A stretch of 64,000 bases of DNA from Betaproteobacteria bacterium (GTDB taxonomy: Bacteria; Acidobacteriota; Terriglobia; Acidiferrales; UBA7541). Made by a program: the position numbers and the translations under genes. The notes beneath the pieces are model-generated. The model saw only the letters and a program-made list of their open reading frames with translations, had not been told where the DNA came from and did no database searches. Where the stretch lies: NCBI GenBank assembly GCA_903970165.1, contig CAJCHZ010000077.1, positions 1 through 64,000 of the forward strand, written 5' to 3'. This document shows positions 28,952-37,467 of this stretch, in pieces (the stretch's first letter is position 1; each line of letters opens with the position of its first letter).

Positions 28952-30435
28952 CCGGAGAGGCCGGAGCGCTTCTCCTCCGGCTCGGGCTTCGAACACCGCG
29001 CGAAAAACTGTCCTGCCAGCGCCAGCAACGCCGGGAAACATTCGAGCACATAGCGAGGCTCGGGCGTCTCGAGCGTGGTGAGGAACGCCGTGCGCAGCAG
29101 GATAAACGCAAGCAGCAAACCGGTAGCGGGCCATAGAACGGAACTTTCCCGACCTAATCGCCACACGCCACAAATAGCAAGCGCTGCACACAAAACATTC
29201 AAAACAAAAAACCCGATCGTGACGGATAGATCGACCGGATCTTCCCGCCATGATTCTTTTAGAGGAAACACCTGGCCCGAAAATGGGAGCAGCTCGATGC
29301 GCGGCGTAAACCACATGGTGAAGCCTCGCGCCACGGGGAGCCAGAGATAAGTCCGCAGCGGATGGCGCGTTGTACGCTCGCGCGCCAGTTCTCCGAAGGC
29401 CACGTCCTCCTCGGGATTCAGCGTAACGTCATTGTTGTATTGCTCCAGCAGCGCGCCGACCCGCTCCTTCTCCTCCGGCGTGTCAAACGCCCGCTGCGGA
29501 ATATCCTCGACGTTGATCACTTCTCCGTTCAACTTCCACGGCACGAGATAACAATCGCTGAAGCGATAGAGCCACGTCTTCTCCCAGGCCATGAAACCCA
29601 GAGGAACGAACTCGCCGGGCAAGTTCAAGTATTTGGGGGCGAGAAATTGCACCTCGTGCAGCGTCTTCGCGTTACGAAGCACCCAAGGCGACAAAGCCAC
29701 GGCGCACCCGGCGGCGGTAAGTGCGAGCAGTTGGAGTCCAAAAAGGAGTCGCCGCTTCCGCAGCCAGAGCAAAGCCAGCAAAATCCAAGCTACAACGAGG
29801 AGCAGTGGCGTTTCGGGGCGAAACAATGTTCCCATGCCGATGAGAAATCCCGCCGCCAGCGCGAGGAGGGATTCCGCGTGACGCGAGGCCCACCCTTTTG
29901 CCAAGGGCACCGATTGGCCTCCGACGGCGTGCCAAATTAACGCGAGAAGCGCCACCAACGCGGCCGCGGTAAAAAATCCAGCGAACACTTCTGTCAGAGG
30001 AGTTGCCGTATAGTTAGCCGTAAAGGGGCAGAGCGCCGCGAGCCAAAGCGTCACAATAAACACGCGCCGCCAGCACTGCGGATTCGGCCTCAGCAATCCT
30101 AATAGCGCAGCCAGGCTGGCTGTTAACAGACAGCTGCACAAATCCACGGCCGCTTGCGCCAGCATCACAAAAAAACGGGCATCCGCGCCTACCCGCCGCG
30201 TCACGGCGTAAACAATCGCCAGAAACGCGGGGTAACCCGGCATGCGCACGTCCACGGGCGTAAGTGCGTCATCAATTGTTATCGCGTAAAGATGATGTTG
30301 CAGCCAGTTCGTAGCCAGCTGCTCGTAAAGGGGGATGTCCCCGGAATTGCTGGCGGGATACTTAAGTATGAAAAAGAGACGCAGGCCGAGGCCAGCTGCT
30401 AATGCGAGGATGGAGTGCGATAAAATTCGCTTCAT
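28924..30435 (-). CDS. ArnT/PMT-like membrane glycosyltransferase
   Basis: A 503-residue polytopic protein from ATG 30435 with about 10-11 hydrophobic helices. The first luminal loop holds NSGDIPLYEQLATNW and the second VDVRMPGYPAFL, which resembles the acidic and R-x-PGYP motifs of dolichyl/undecaprenyl-phosphate-sugar glycosyltransferases (GT39/GT83, ArnT-like). These move a sugar from a polyprenyl carrier to lipid or protein on the outer side of the inner membrane. The frame extends 93 codons upstream but that part is antisense to the next gene's start. It is divergent from the 1150-residue glycan enzyme (99 bases between starts). The acceptor is unknown. Confidence 0.82.
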   Translation of the reverse strand: MKRILSHSILALAAGLGLRLFFILKYPASNSGDIPLYEQLATNWLQHHLYAITIDDALTPVDVRMPGYPAFLAIVYAVTRRVGADARFFVMLAQAAVDLCSCLLTASLAALLGLLRPNPQCWRRVFIVTLWLAALCPFTANYTATPLTEVFAGFFTAAALVALLALIWHAVGGQSVPLAKGWASRHAESLLALAAGFLIGMGTLFRPETPLLLVVAWILLALLWLRKRRLLFGLQLLALTAAGCAVALSPWVLRNAKTLHEVQFLAPKYLNLPGEFVPLGFMAWEKTWLYRFSDCYLVPWKLNGEVINVEDIPQRAFDTPEEKERVGALLEQYNNDVTLNPEEDVAFGELARERTTRHPLRTYLWLPVARGFTMWFTPRIELLPFSGQVFPLKESWREDPVDLSVTIGFFVLNVLCAALAICGVWRLGRESSVLWPATGLLLAFILLRTAFLTTLETPEPRYVLECFPALLALAGQFFARCSKPEPEEKRSGLSGYLSSTGSG

Positions 30436-30534
30436 GAACGCCACGCATCTTACAATAGAGAGGACGGAATCGCGCAGACGGATCGGGCCAGCCCACAGCC
30501 CGTTGCCGGCCATGCGCCAGGTCTCTAGGCATTC

Positions 30535-33500
30535 ATGAAAGAACGCGGCCCTATATTTTACGACGCGCAGCGCGCCCGATGGAGGCGCACGCGCCGGACT
30601 ATGGAAATCACCGGCGCGCTGCTGACGCTGTTGCTCGCCTATTTCTTTGTGACGATCGTCGTAACAGTCGAGCTTCCCGGCGGACTTCTGCCGGACGTGA
30701 AATCTCCTTTTCACGCGCTTAAGGTGGCAAAGAAGAAACCTGTGGCCCTACGCGAGGGCCGGCGCAAACGCGTTGCGGACATTGGCACAGTGCCGGCAAG
30801 CTACGACCCGCTGCGGGCAGCTTTTTATGTGAGCTGGGATGCCAACAGCCTGGCCTCGCTCAGAAAACACTACAAAGACATCGACTTGCTGATCCCCGAG
30901 CAGTTGCACGGCGTGACGCCCGACGGCGCGATCACCATTGTGGACTATACGCACAACCAAACTCGTCCCGTGAAAGCCACGCCGGCCGAGGCGATTGCTT
31001 TGTTGAAGGGGGATGAACTGCATCAGTGGATGCACTCCCTAAATCCGCCAATCGAATTGCCGATGATGGGGATGCTGGATAATTACGACGGAACCGTTTG
31101 GCGCATTGAAGAGATGGCCGCAATGCTTGCGAATCCGGCCGCGCGGCATGGTCTCATCCAAAGTGTGACGCAATATGCGGTACTGGCGCATCAAGCGGGT
31201 ATCGTCGTGGATTTCGAGGAAGTGCCTGACGCGAGCCAGGTGCACTTCCGGGAGTTTGCCGCGGAACTTGCGGCGTCTCTGCACGCGGCTGGTCTGAAGC
31301 TGATGATTTCGCTCCCGGCGCGCGACGACGATTACGATTACGAATTTTTCGGCAAGCAATGCGACGCCATCATTCTGATGAATTACGATCAGCACTGGCT
31401 TACTTCGCCGCCTGGGCCGATCGCCGCGCAGGACTGGTATGTAGAGAATCTGCGACAGTTGCTCGAAGTTGTGCCGGCGCAGAAACTTGTCGTGGGTATC
31501 GCCAACTATGCTTACGACTGGGGCGAGACGAAGAAGAAGGGCGTCTGGTCGGGCGCGGAGTTCAGCGTTCAAGAAGCGCTCTTGCACGCATACGAATCGG
31601 AAACCGACGTTGAGTTCGATGAAGCTTCGTTGAATCCGCACTACTCCTATTCTGACGAGCAGAATCAGACTCATCACGTGTGGTTGCTCGATGCCGTGAC
31701 GGCGTACAACCAACTTCGCGCGAGTGAGCGGATGGGTGTGCAAGGGACGGCACTTTGGCGAATGGGTTCCTCGGACTCTTCCATTTGGCCGATCTGGGAT
31801 GCCACGCGGCCGGACGATGCGGCTCGTCAAAAAATCAAGGACATTCCGCCGGGGCCGGATCTGACGTTGGAAGGGAATGGAGACATCTGGCATTTTGCCG
31901 ACACTCCAAAACCGGGGCGGCGCAGTTTCGTGTACGAAGCTTCCACGGATTTGTTCATCGACGAAACTTACGAACAGTATCCGCTGTCCTACGACATTGA
32001 CCAGATGGGCGGGACGAAAGAGAAGAAGCTGGTGCTGTCTTTCGATGACGGGCCCGACCCGCGGTGGACTCCGAAAATTCTCGACGTACTGAAAGAAAAA
32101 CAGGCCCCGGCGGTTTTTTTTATTGTCGGCGAAGTGGCCAACGAGCATCCTGAGATTCTCAAGCGCGAATATGCGGAAGGCCATGAAATCGGAAACCATA
32201 CCTTCACGCATCCGCAGTTCGATCAAATTTCGCATACCGAAATCAAGTGGCAGTTGAACCTTACGCAGCGGCTGATTGAAAGCACCCTTGGAGTGAAGTC
32301 CATTCTCTTCCGTCCGCCATACGGAATTGATCATCAGCCGGAATATGCAGAAGAAGTCGCTCAGCTGCCGCTAGTGCAGGACATGGGTTACCTGATTGTC
32401 GGCCAGCGCATTGATCCCGACGATTGGAGCGAGCCGGACGGAAAGAATCAGATGCCCGCCGCGGACATCCTGCAAAACGTTTTGCGCCAGGTGGACAAGG
32501 GCAACATCATCCTGATGCATGATGGCGGTGGCGAACGAGCACAGACTGTGGCGGCTCTGCCGATGGTTATCGATGCGCTAAGAGCGCGCGGTTATCAATT
32601 TGTTTCCGTTGCGGATCTGATCGGCAGAACGCGGGCGGGCGTGATGCTGCCGCTTTCTCCGCAGGAGCGATTCGAAGCGCGCGCGGACGGCTTGATTTTC
32701 ACCATTTTCCAGGCGTTTCGGTTTGGCATCGCCACGATTTTCATTGTCGGCATCATTCTTGTCAGCGGCCGGGCGATTGTCATCGGTGTTCTTGCTTTGA
32801 TTGAAAAGCTGCGCGCCGATAATGCCGTGATGCCGGTCCCGGAGCCCGCCGTCACCGTGCTGATCCCCGCGCACAATGAAGAGAACGTCGTCGTCCAGAC
32901 AGTTACTTCCGTGCTCGCGTCGGATGTGAAATCACTGCGCGTTATTGTCGTGAACGATGGGTCGACGGACAGCACCGGTCCCAAGCTTGACGTTTCGTTT
33001 GGGAATGATCCTCGCGTTCGAATCATTCACCAGGTCAATCGCGGCAAAGCGGCCTCGCTGCATCGCGCGCTGGGCGAAGTGAAGACGGAGATTGTTGTCA
33101 CTATCGACGCGGATACAGAGATCGAGCCGGACGCCATCAGCAAACTGCTTCGCCATTTTTCCGACCCGAAAGTCGGTGCCGTGGCTGGCAACGTCAAAGT
33201 TGGCAACCGCTCGCGGTGGCTCACGCGCTGGCAGGCGCTCGAATACATCACCAGCCAAAACATGGAAAAGCGCGCATTTGATTTGCTGAATTGCATTACC
33301 GTCGTGCCGGGCGCGCTCGGGGCGTGGCGAAAGGAAGCCATCGAAGCCGCTGGCGGAATCACGGCGGACACCGTTGCGGAAGACGCGGACCTGACCATCG
33401 GCATTCGGCGTCTCGGCTGGCGCATCAGTTATGATGAGGAAGCTATCGCCTGGACCGAAGCTCCCGAAACTCCCGGCGCCTTGATTCGCCAGCGATTCCG

Positions 33501-33987
33501 CTGGACCTTTGGCACGTTGCAATCGTTCTGGAAGCACAGCGACACCTTATTTCGCCCCAAGTACGGCACGCTCGGCTGGATTGCTCTGCCGAACATCTTT
33601 GTGTTTCAGCTTGTTCTGCCGCTGATCTCTCCGGTCATTGACCTGATGTTCTTCGGCTCGCTGTTCCTGTGGGGGCTGGCCCAGTTCCGTATTACAAAGC
33701 TGCCGCAGCTCTGGACGGCGGCGGACGTCGAGAAGTCCGTCATTTTCTTCCTGGGTTTCCTGCTGATTGATATCCTGACGTGCGTCGTGGCGTTTGCTCT
33801 CGAAAGAAAAGAAGATTGGACTCTACTTGTGCCGGTTCTTCTCCAGCGCTTTTACTACCGCCAGCTGATGTACGTCGTGCTGTTCCGTTCCGTGAAAGAA
33901 GCGGTGAGCGGACGCCCTGTGGGCTGGCGTGGCGTGGAACCCGAAGCGCCGCGTTCGGCTGAACCTGTTTTGCATGGCCAAAACTGA
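30535..33987 (+). CDS. GH18-like / NodB deacetylase / GT2 synthase fusion
   Basis: A 1150-residue membrane protein with three glycan domains. A first helix (about 24-45) anchors it. Residues about 90-430 form a GH18-like barrel with VVDFEEVPD (Asp226, Glu228 or Glu229) where the catalytic acid sits. Residues about 495-700 form a NodB polysaccharide deacetylase with SFDDGPDP (Asp504, Asp505), GNHTFTH (His555, His559) and LFRPPYG. Helices near 728-755 lead to a family 2 processive glycosyltransferase with IPAHNEE, TIDADTE (858-860), AEDADLT (949-952) and QRFRW (986-990), then C-terminal helices. This combination resembles PgaB and PgaC of PNAG synthesis joined in one chain: make, deacetylate and trim an amino-sugar polymer during export. 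That role is inferred. Confidence 0.9.
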   Translation: MKERGPIFYDAQRARWRRTRRTMEITGALLTLLLAYFFVTIVVTVELPGGLLPDVKSPFHALKVAKKKPVALREGRRKRVADIGTVPASYDPLRAAFYVSWDANSLASLRKHYKDIDLLIPEQLHGVTPDGAITIVDYTHNQTRPVKATPAEAIALLKGDELHQWMHSLNPPIELPMMGMLDNYDGTVWRIEEMAAMLANPAARHGLIQSVTQYAVLAHQAGIVVDFEEVPDASQVHFREFAAELAASLHAAGLKLMISLPARDDDYDYEFFGKQCDAIILMNYDQHWLTSPPGPIAAQDWYVENLRQLLEVVPAQKLVVGIANYAYDWGETKKKGVWSGAEFSVQEALLHAYESETDVEFDEASLNPHYSYSDEQNQTHHVWLLDAVTAYNQLRASERMGVQGTALWRMGSSDSSIWPIWDATRPDDAARQKIKDIPPGPDLTLEGNGDIWHFADTPKPGRRSFVYEASTDLFIDETYEQYPLSYDIDQMGGTKEKKLVLSFDDGPDPRWTPKILDVLKEKQAPAVFFIVGEVANEHPEILKREYAEGHEIGNHTFTHPQFDQISHTEIKWQLNLTQRLIESTLGVKSILFRPPYGIDHQPEYAEEVAQLPLVQDMGYLIVGQRIDPDDWSEPDGKNQMPAADILQNVLRQVDKGNIILMHDGGGERAQTVAALPMVIDALRARGYQFVSVADLIGRTRAGVMLPLSPQERFEARADGLIFTIFQAFRFGIATIFIVGIILVSGRAIVIGVLALIEKLRADNAVMPVPEPAVTVLIPAHNEENVVVQTVTSVLASDVKSLRVIVVNDGSTDSTGPKLDVSFGNDPRVRIIHQVNRGKAASLHRALGEVKTEIVVTIDADTEIEPDAISKLLRHFSDPKVGAVAGNVKVGNRSRWLTRWQALEYITSQNMEKRAFDLLNCITVVPGALGAWRKEAIEAAGGITADTVAEDADLTIGIRRLGWRISYDEEAIAWTEAPETPGALIRQRFRWTFGTLQSFWKHSDTLFRPKYGTLGWIALPNIFVFQLVLPLISPVIDLMFFGSLFLWGLAQFRITKLPQLWTAADVEKSVIFFLGFLLIDILTCVVAFALERKEDWTLLVPVLLQRFYYRQLMYVVLFRSVKEAVSGRPVGWRGVEPEAPRSAEPVLHGQN

Positions 33988-34062
33988 CTGCTCCCGCTCC
34001 TCGGCTCCGCGTGGCTCTGCCCACGGCACATCTCAGCTCACTGATACACTGATTCGCGTGAG

Positions 34063-35271
34063 ATGACGACAATTTTCCATGTCTATGCGACCGGAATCCT
34101 AGGAATCATAACGCTGGGGATCTGGCTGCATTTGTTTTTCGGCCGTGGCTGGTTTTGGAATGTCAAAAAAGTGGACGCCGACGGCGAGAAAGTCCCGGCC
34201 ATGGATGACTGGCCCGGCGTGATCGCGGTGATTGCTGCGCGGAATGAGGCTGAAACGATCGGGCACGTGGTCACGAATTTGATCCAGCAGGATTACTTGG
34301 GAAAATGTTCCGTTGTGATTGTGGATGATCACAGCGAGGACGAGACCGCAAGTATCGCAAAGAAAGTTGCGATCGAGAGTGGCGCCGAAGCGCGAGTGCG
34401 GGTCATCCATGCTTCCAACTTGCCGGACGGTTGGACGGGAAAGATGTGGGCGCTTAACGAAGGTGTCGCCAGCACACAAGTTTCGGGCGTGCAAACAGAA
34501 GCGCCAGGGTTTTTATGGTTCACGGATGCAGACGTGGCGCATGCGCCGGATACACTGCGGAGGCTCGTAGCATGGGCGCAGCGAGATAAACTAGACCTCG
34601 GGTCGCTGATGGTGCTCCTGCGAGCAAATAATTTTCCTGAGCGAGCGCTAATTCCCGCGTTTCTCTATTTTTTTCTGATGCTGTATCCGCCGCGGTGGAT
34701 TGCCGACGAAGAGCTGGGCACTGCGGGCGCCGCGGGTGGCTGCATACTTTTGAAGCGCGAGGCCTTGGAGCGTATCGGAGGCTTAGCCGCAATTCGCCGC
34801 GAAGTAATTGATGACTGCGCGCTGGCGCGAGCCGTTAAGAGCATGGGCGGTCGCGTCTCGATGCGGCTCACAAGAAAAAGCACAAGTTTGCGACCGTACG
34901 GAACATTCGCCGAAATTCGAGATCTCATCGCCAGAACGGCTTTCACGCAACTGCGCTATTCGTCACTTCAGTTGGCGGGCACGCTTGTGGGGATGTTTTT
35001 GACCTACATCGCGCCAGTTGCACTACTTTTCGCGCACGATTCCTCTGCAAAAATTCTCGGTCTCATCGCGTGTTTTCTGATGTTCGTTTCATTCCTTCCA
35101 ACGGTGCGCTTTTACCGGCTGACGCCGTTTTGGGCGCCGCTGCTGCCGCTTGTTGCTGCGTTCTATTCTTATGCGACCTGGCTTTCCGCCTTGCGTTACT
35201 GGCGCGGCCATGGCGGCCAATGGAAAGGCCGCGCGCAAGCACCCGAAAAGCCCCAGCGTTCCGTATACTAA
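34063..35271 (+). CDS. hpnB: HpnB-like hopene-associated glycosyltransferase
   Basis: A 402-residue family 2 glycosyltransferase with an N-terminal helix (GILGIITLGIWLHLFF), a GT-A core with AVIAARNEAETI, VDDHSEDET, LPDGWTGKMWALNEG and FTDADVAHAP, then C-terminal helices (about 300-375). The LPDGWTGKxWA motif and layout fit HpnB, associated with hopanoid biosynthesis. No other hopanoid genes (shc, hpnC/D/E) are in the window, so the lipid role is by homology only. It lies 75 bases downstream of the GH18/NodB/GT2 fusion on the same strand and could share its transcript. Confidence 0.85.
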   Translation: MTTIFHVYATGILGIITLGIWLHLFFGRGWFWNVKKVDADGEKVPAMDDWPGVIAVIAARNEAETIGHVVTNLIQQDYLGKCSVVIVDDHSEDETASIAKKVAIESGAEARVRVIHASNLPDGWTGKMWALNEGVASTQVSGVQTEAPGFLWFTDADVAHAPDTLRRLVAWAQRDKLDLGSLMVLLRANNFPERALIPAFLYFFLMLYPPRWIADEELGTAGAAGGCILLKREALERIGGLAAIRREVIDDCALARAVKSMGGRVSMRLTRKSTSLRPYGTFAEIRDLIARTAFTQLRYSSLQLAGTLVGMFLTYIAPVALLFAHDSSAKILGLIACFLMFVSFLPTVRFYRLTPFWAPLLPLVAAFYSYATWLSALRYWRGHGGQWKGRAQAPEKPQRSVY

Positions 35272-35316
35272 AGCGGATTTGCTGTCCGGAAGATTGCAGA
35301 TCATCGCAGATAAGAG

Positions 35317-35814
35317 ATGGCTACCATCAAATTCGCCTACGACGTTCCGCTCGAACAAACGATGGAATTTGATTCCATTTATCCTGAAGGCCTACAATTC
35401 GCGCTCGACGACAAACAAACGCTTCGCAATATGCCCGGAGGGATTTTTGTCTGGATGCGGGTGGATGGCGCGCTTGCCGGCGAAGCCTACGGCATTCCCA
35501 TTTCGGAGTACGACGAACCGATCGAAGGGCTCGCCGATCTCACCGACGAGGAAAAGCATGGCGCGATCTACTGCTATTCCAACACGATCCTTCCGGCCTT
35601 TCAGCGGCGCGGATTCGGAGACATCCTTAAATCGCACTGGCTCGGACTTGTTGTGAGCAAAGGATTCAAGACCGTTTACGGGCACGCGCGTCCCGGGGCA
35701 AGCCAGGCGTTAAACGCAAAGTTTGGCGCGGTCTTTCTGGCGGAGTTTCCCGATTGGTATGGCACCGGCGAGACCTACAAAATGTACCGTTTGGCACTCG
35801 ATGGGACTTCCTGA
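35317..35814 (+). CDS. GNAT-family N-acetyltransferase
   Basis: A 165-residue GNAT enzyme. The acetyl-CoA-binding loop is LPAFQRRGFGDILKSHWL (Q/R-x-x-G-x-G pattern), followed by the typical beta-strand segment VVSKGFKTVYGHARPGAS and the FGAVFLAEFPDWYGTGE end. The ATG start follows a 45-base gap after hpnB, so the two may be co-transcribed. The acceptor is not predictable. Confidence 0.82.
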   Translation: MATIKFAYDVPLEQTMEFDSIYPEGLQFALDDKQTLRNMPGGIFVWMRVDGALAGEAYGIPISEYDEPIEGLADLTDEEKHGAIYCYSNTILPAFQRRGFGDILKSHWLGLVVSKGFKTVYGHARPGASQALNAKFGAVFLAEFPDWYGTGETYKMYRLALDGTS

Positions 35815-35866
35815 AAGCGTTTCGGTGAGGTTCTGCGGGGTCGCTGCCATTCTCTCCAGCTTTCGA

Positions 35867-36637
35867 TCACTTTCTTAGCAACAAAAACGAGTAGCCGAAT
35901 CCGAAGTACGTTTTGGGTGCTGCCGAAGAAAGGCCGATGCCGATGTGGAAATCAATCTGGTGGCGGGATGTCAATTTGTAAGCAGTTCCAAAGTGAATCT
36001 GTTGTCGAGAACCGACGCGCTGAGGAAAGTCGCCTGCGTATTCGACAAATGCATCCCACGGAGTGGTCAGTTGGCGGTCGGCGAAGAAAGTGGTCTCCCC
36101 GGTGAAATCTCGTTTACCCTCCACCGTCGGCCAATAGAAGGCTACTTGACCACCGGCCGTCCACTTCTTCGTGACCGCGCGAGACCAGGGCACCTGAAGG
36201 CCGGGGTCGTACCCATGACTCGAAATTTGTTTGGCGCCTGTCGGAAAGCTGAGAAAGAAGATGGCGGAGACATCGAATCCCGCCAAGGGACCAAGCTGCT
36301 GCTTCACCCCGGCCGAGATGTCGCCAAATCCAGAAATTCCCCCAGTCCCAGAGGTGACTGTGTCGAAGTAATCCGGAGCACTCAGCCGCAACTCGGTTTT
36401 CTGGAACAGCCCAGAGCGAAAATTGGATTCCGGAATGTCGAAAACGTATCGGCCCAGCGTGTCGGTGAACAGAAAGCCGTTTTCCATCTGAAATCCACCC
36501 TGGGGAACGACGACGCTGGAATTAGCGACGGCTGGCCTATCCGTTGAAATGATCACTTCGGATGAAGAATCCGCTTGCGCAAAAACAGGCGCTGCGGCCA
36601 GCAAGACAGCCAAAAGAAGCAGGTGGATGCGCAGCAT
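35867..36637 (-). CDS. putative outer-membrane beta-barrel protein (MetA-pathway transporter-like)
   Basis: A 256-residue exported protein from ATG 36637 with signal peptide MLRIHLLLLAVLLAAAPVFA. The mature part alternates hydrophobic and polar residues with many Gly and aromatic residues and ends in GFGYSFLLLRK, typical of outer-membrane barrels. ISTDRPAVANSSVVVPQGGF and FGDISAGVKQQLG resemble the Phenol_MetA_deg-like family of barrels annotated as transporters. The frame extends 21 codons upstream without a better start. It is divergent from the Mo-domain gene. No transport substrate is indicated. Confidence 0.7.
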   Translation of the reverse strand: MLRIHLLLLAVLLAAAPVFAQADSSSEVIISTDRPAVANSSVVVPQGGFQMENGFLFTDTLGRYVFDIPESNFRSGLFQKTELRLSAPDYFDTVTSGTGGISGFGDISAGVKQQLGPLAGFDVSAIFFLSFPTGAKQISSHGYDPGLQVPWSRAVTKKWTAGGQVAFYWPTVEGKRDFTGETTFFADRQLTTPWDAFVEYAGDFPQRVGSRQQIHFGTAYKLTSRHQIDFHIGIGLSSAAPKTYFGFGYSFLLLRK

Positions 36638-36714
36638 AGGAAGCGCAAAACACATTAACGGAACCAAAGAAAAACTTCCAGAACTCCAATTGAAAAACAA
36701 TTTCCAGCGAAGAC

Positions 36715-37320
36715 GTGTCCCTGAAGGCCATACTCATGCTGATTTGTTGCGCGATCCGCGGTATGCTCTCGTTTGTGATTTTGCGCAGGCACAAACTTGA
36801 TTTGATCCCAATCGCACTTTTTGCGACCGTTTGCTTTGCATGCACCGTGCAGGCGCAGCAGCCCGCTGCGCCCCCCGCCGTGGCCGCGCCCTCGGACCAA
36901 CTGCGAATTTCTGCGTACACAAAGCATGAAGACCTGGTGCTGAAGGCAGCCGACTTCAAGGCCCTTCCGCACATTAGCATCACAGTGCACAACGAGCATG
37001 CCAACGCGGACGAAACGTACTCAGGAGTGCGAGTCTCCGATTTGCTTGCGAAATTGGGAGCCCCGTTGGGACGCGATTTGCGAGGAGCCGCTCTCGGCGG
37101 CTACATCGTCGCGACCGGTTCGGACGGATACGTCGCGGTGTTTGCCCTCGCCGAAGTGGATACGACTTTCCATTCCGGCGAGGTGATCGTCGCGGATAGC
37201 ATGAACGGCCAGCCGCTTGACCCAAAGACGGGCGCGTTCCGGCTTGTGGTGAGTGAAGACAAGCGCCCCGCCCGCTGGGTGCGCAATCTTGTTAGCATCG
37301 AACTGAAATCCGCAAAATAG
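36715..37320 (+). CDS. secreted molybdopterin-oxidoreductase-like domain protein
   Basis: A 201-residue exported protein. The GTG start at 36715 is the longest; an internal Met before LSFVILRRHKLDLIPIALFA may be the true start of the signal peptide, which ends near CTVQAQQ. The mature domain (about 60-200), with HISITVHNEHANADETYSG, VRVSDLLAKLGAP and VAVFALAEVD, resembles the small stand-alone sulfite-oxidase-type molybdopterin-binding domain. The mature part has no Cys, so the usual Mo-thiolate ligand is absent and redox activity is doubtful. It is likely periplasmic. A ligand-binding role is possible. Confidence 0.65.
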   Translation: MSLKAILMLICCAIRGMLSFVILRRHKLDLIPIALFATVCFACTVQAQQPAAPPAVAAPSDQLRISAYTKHEDLVLKAADFKALPHISITVHNEHANADETYSGVRVSDLLAKLGAPLGRDLRGAALGGYIVATGSDGYVAVFALAEVDTTFHSGEVIVADSMNGQPLDPKTGAFRLVVSEDKRPARWVRNLVSIELKSAK

Positions 37321-37467
37321 TTCTCGCAGCGAACGCCGGATCTTTAGCACTTCATGGAGCCCGTGCATTGCCTGACGGGTCGCACCAGCGTATATTGGCG
37401 TCTCGCAAAGCCGATTGCAGACGTGTAGCTTCCGTGAAATTTCATTCCAGGGTGTGGTGGAGGGACT

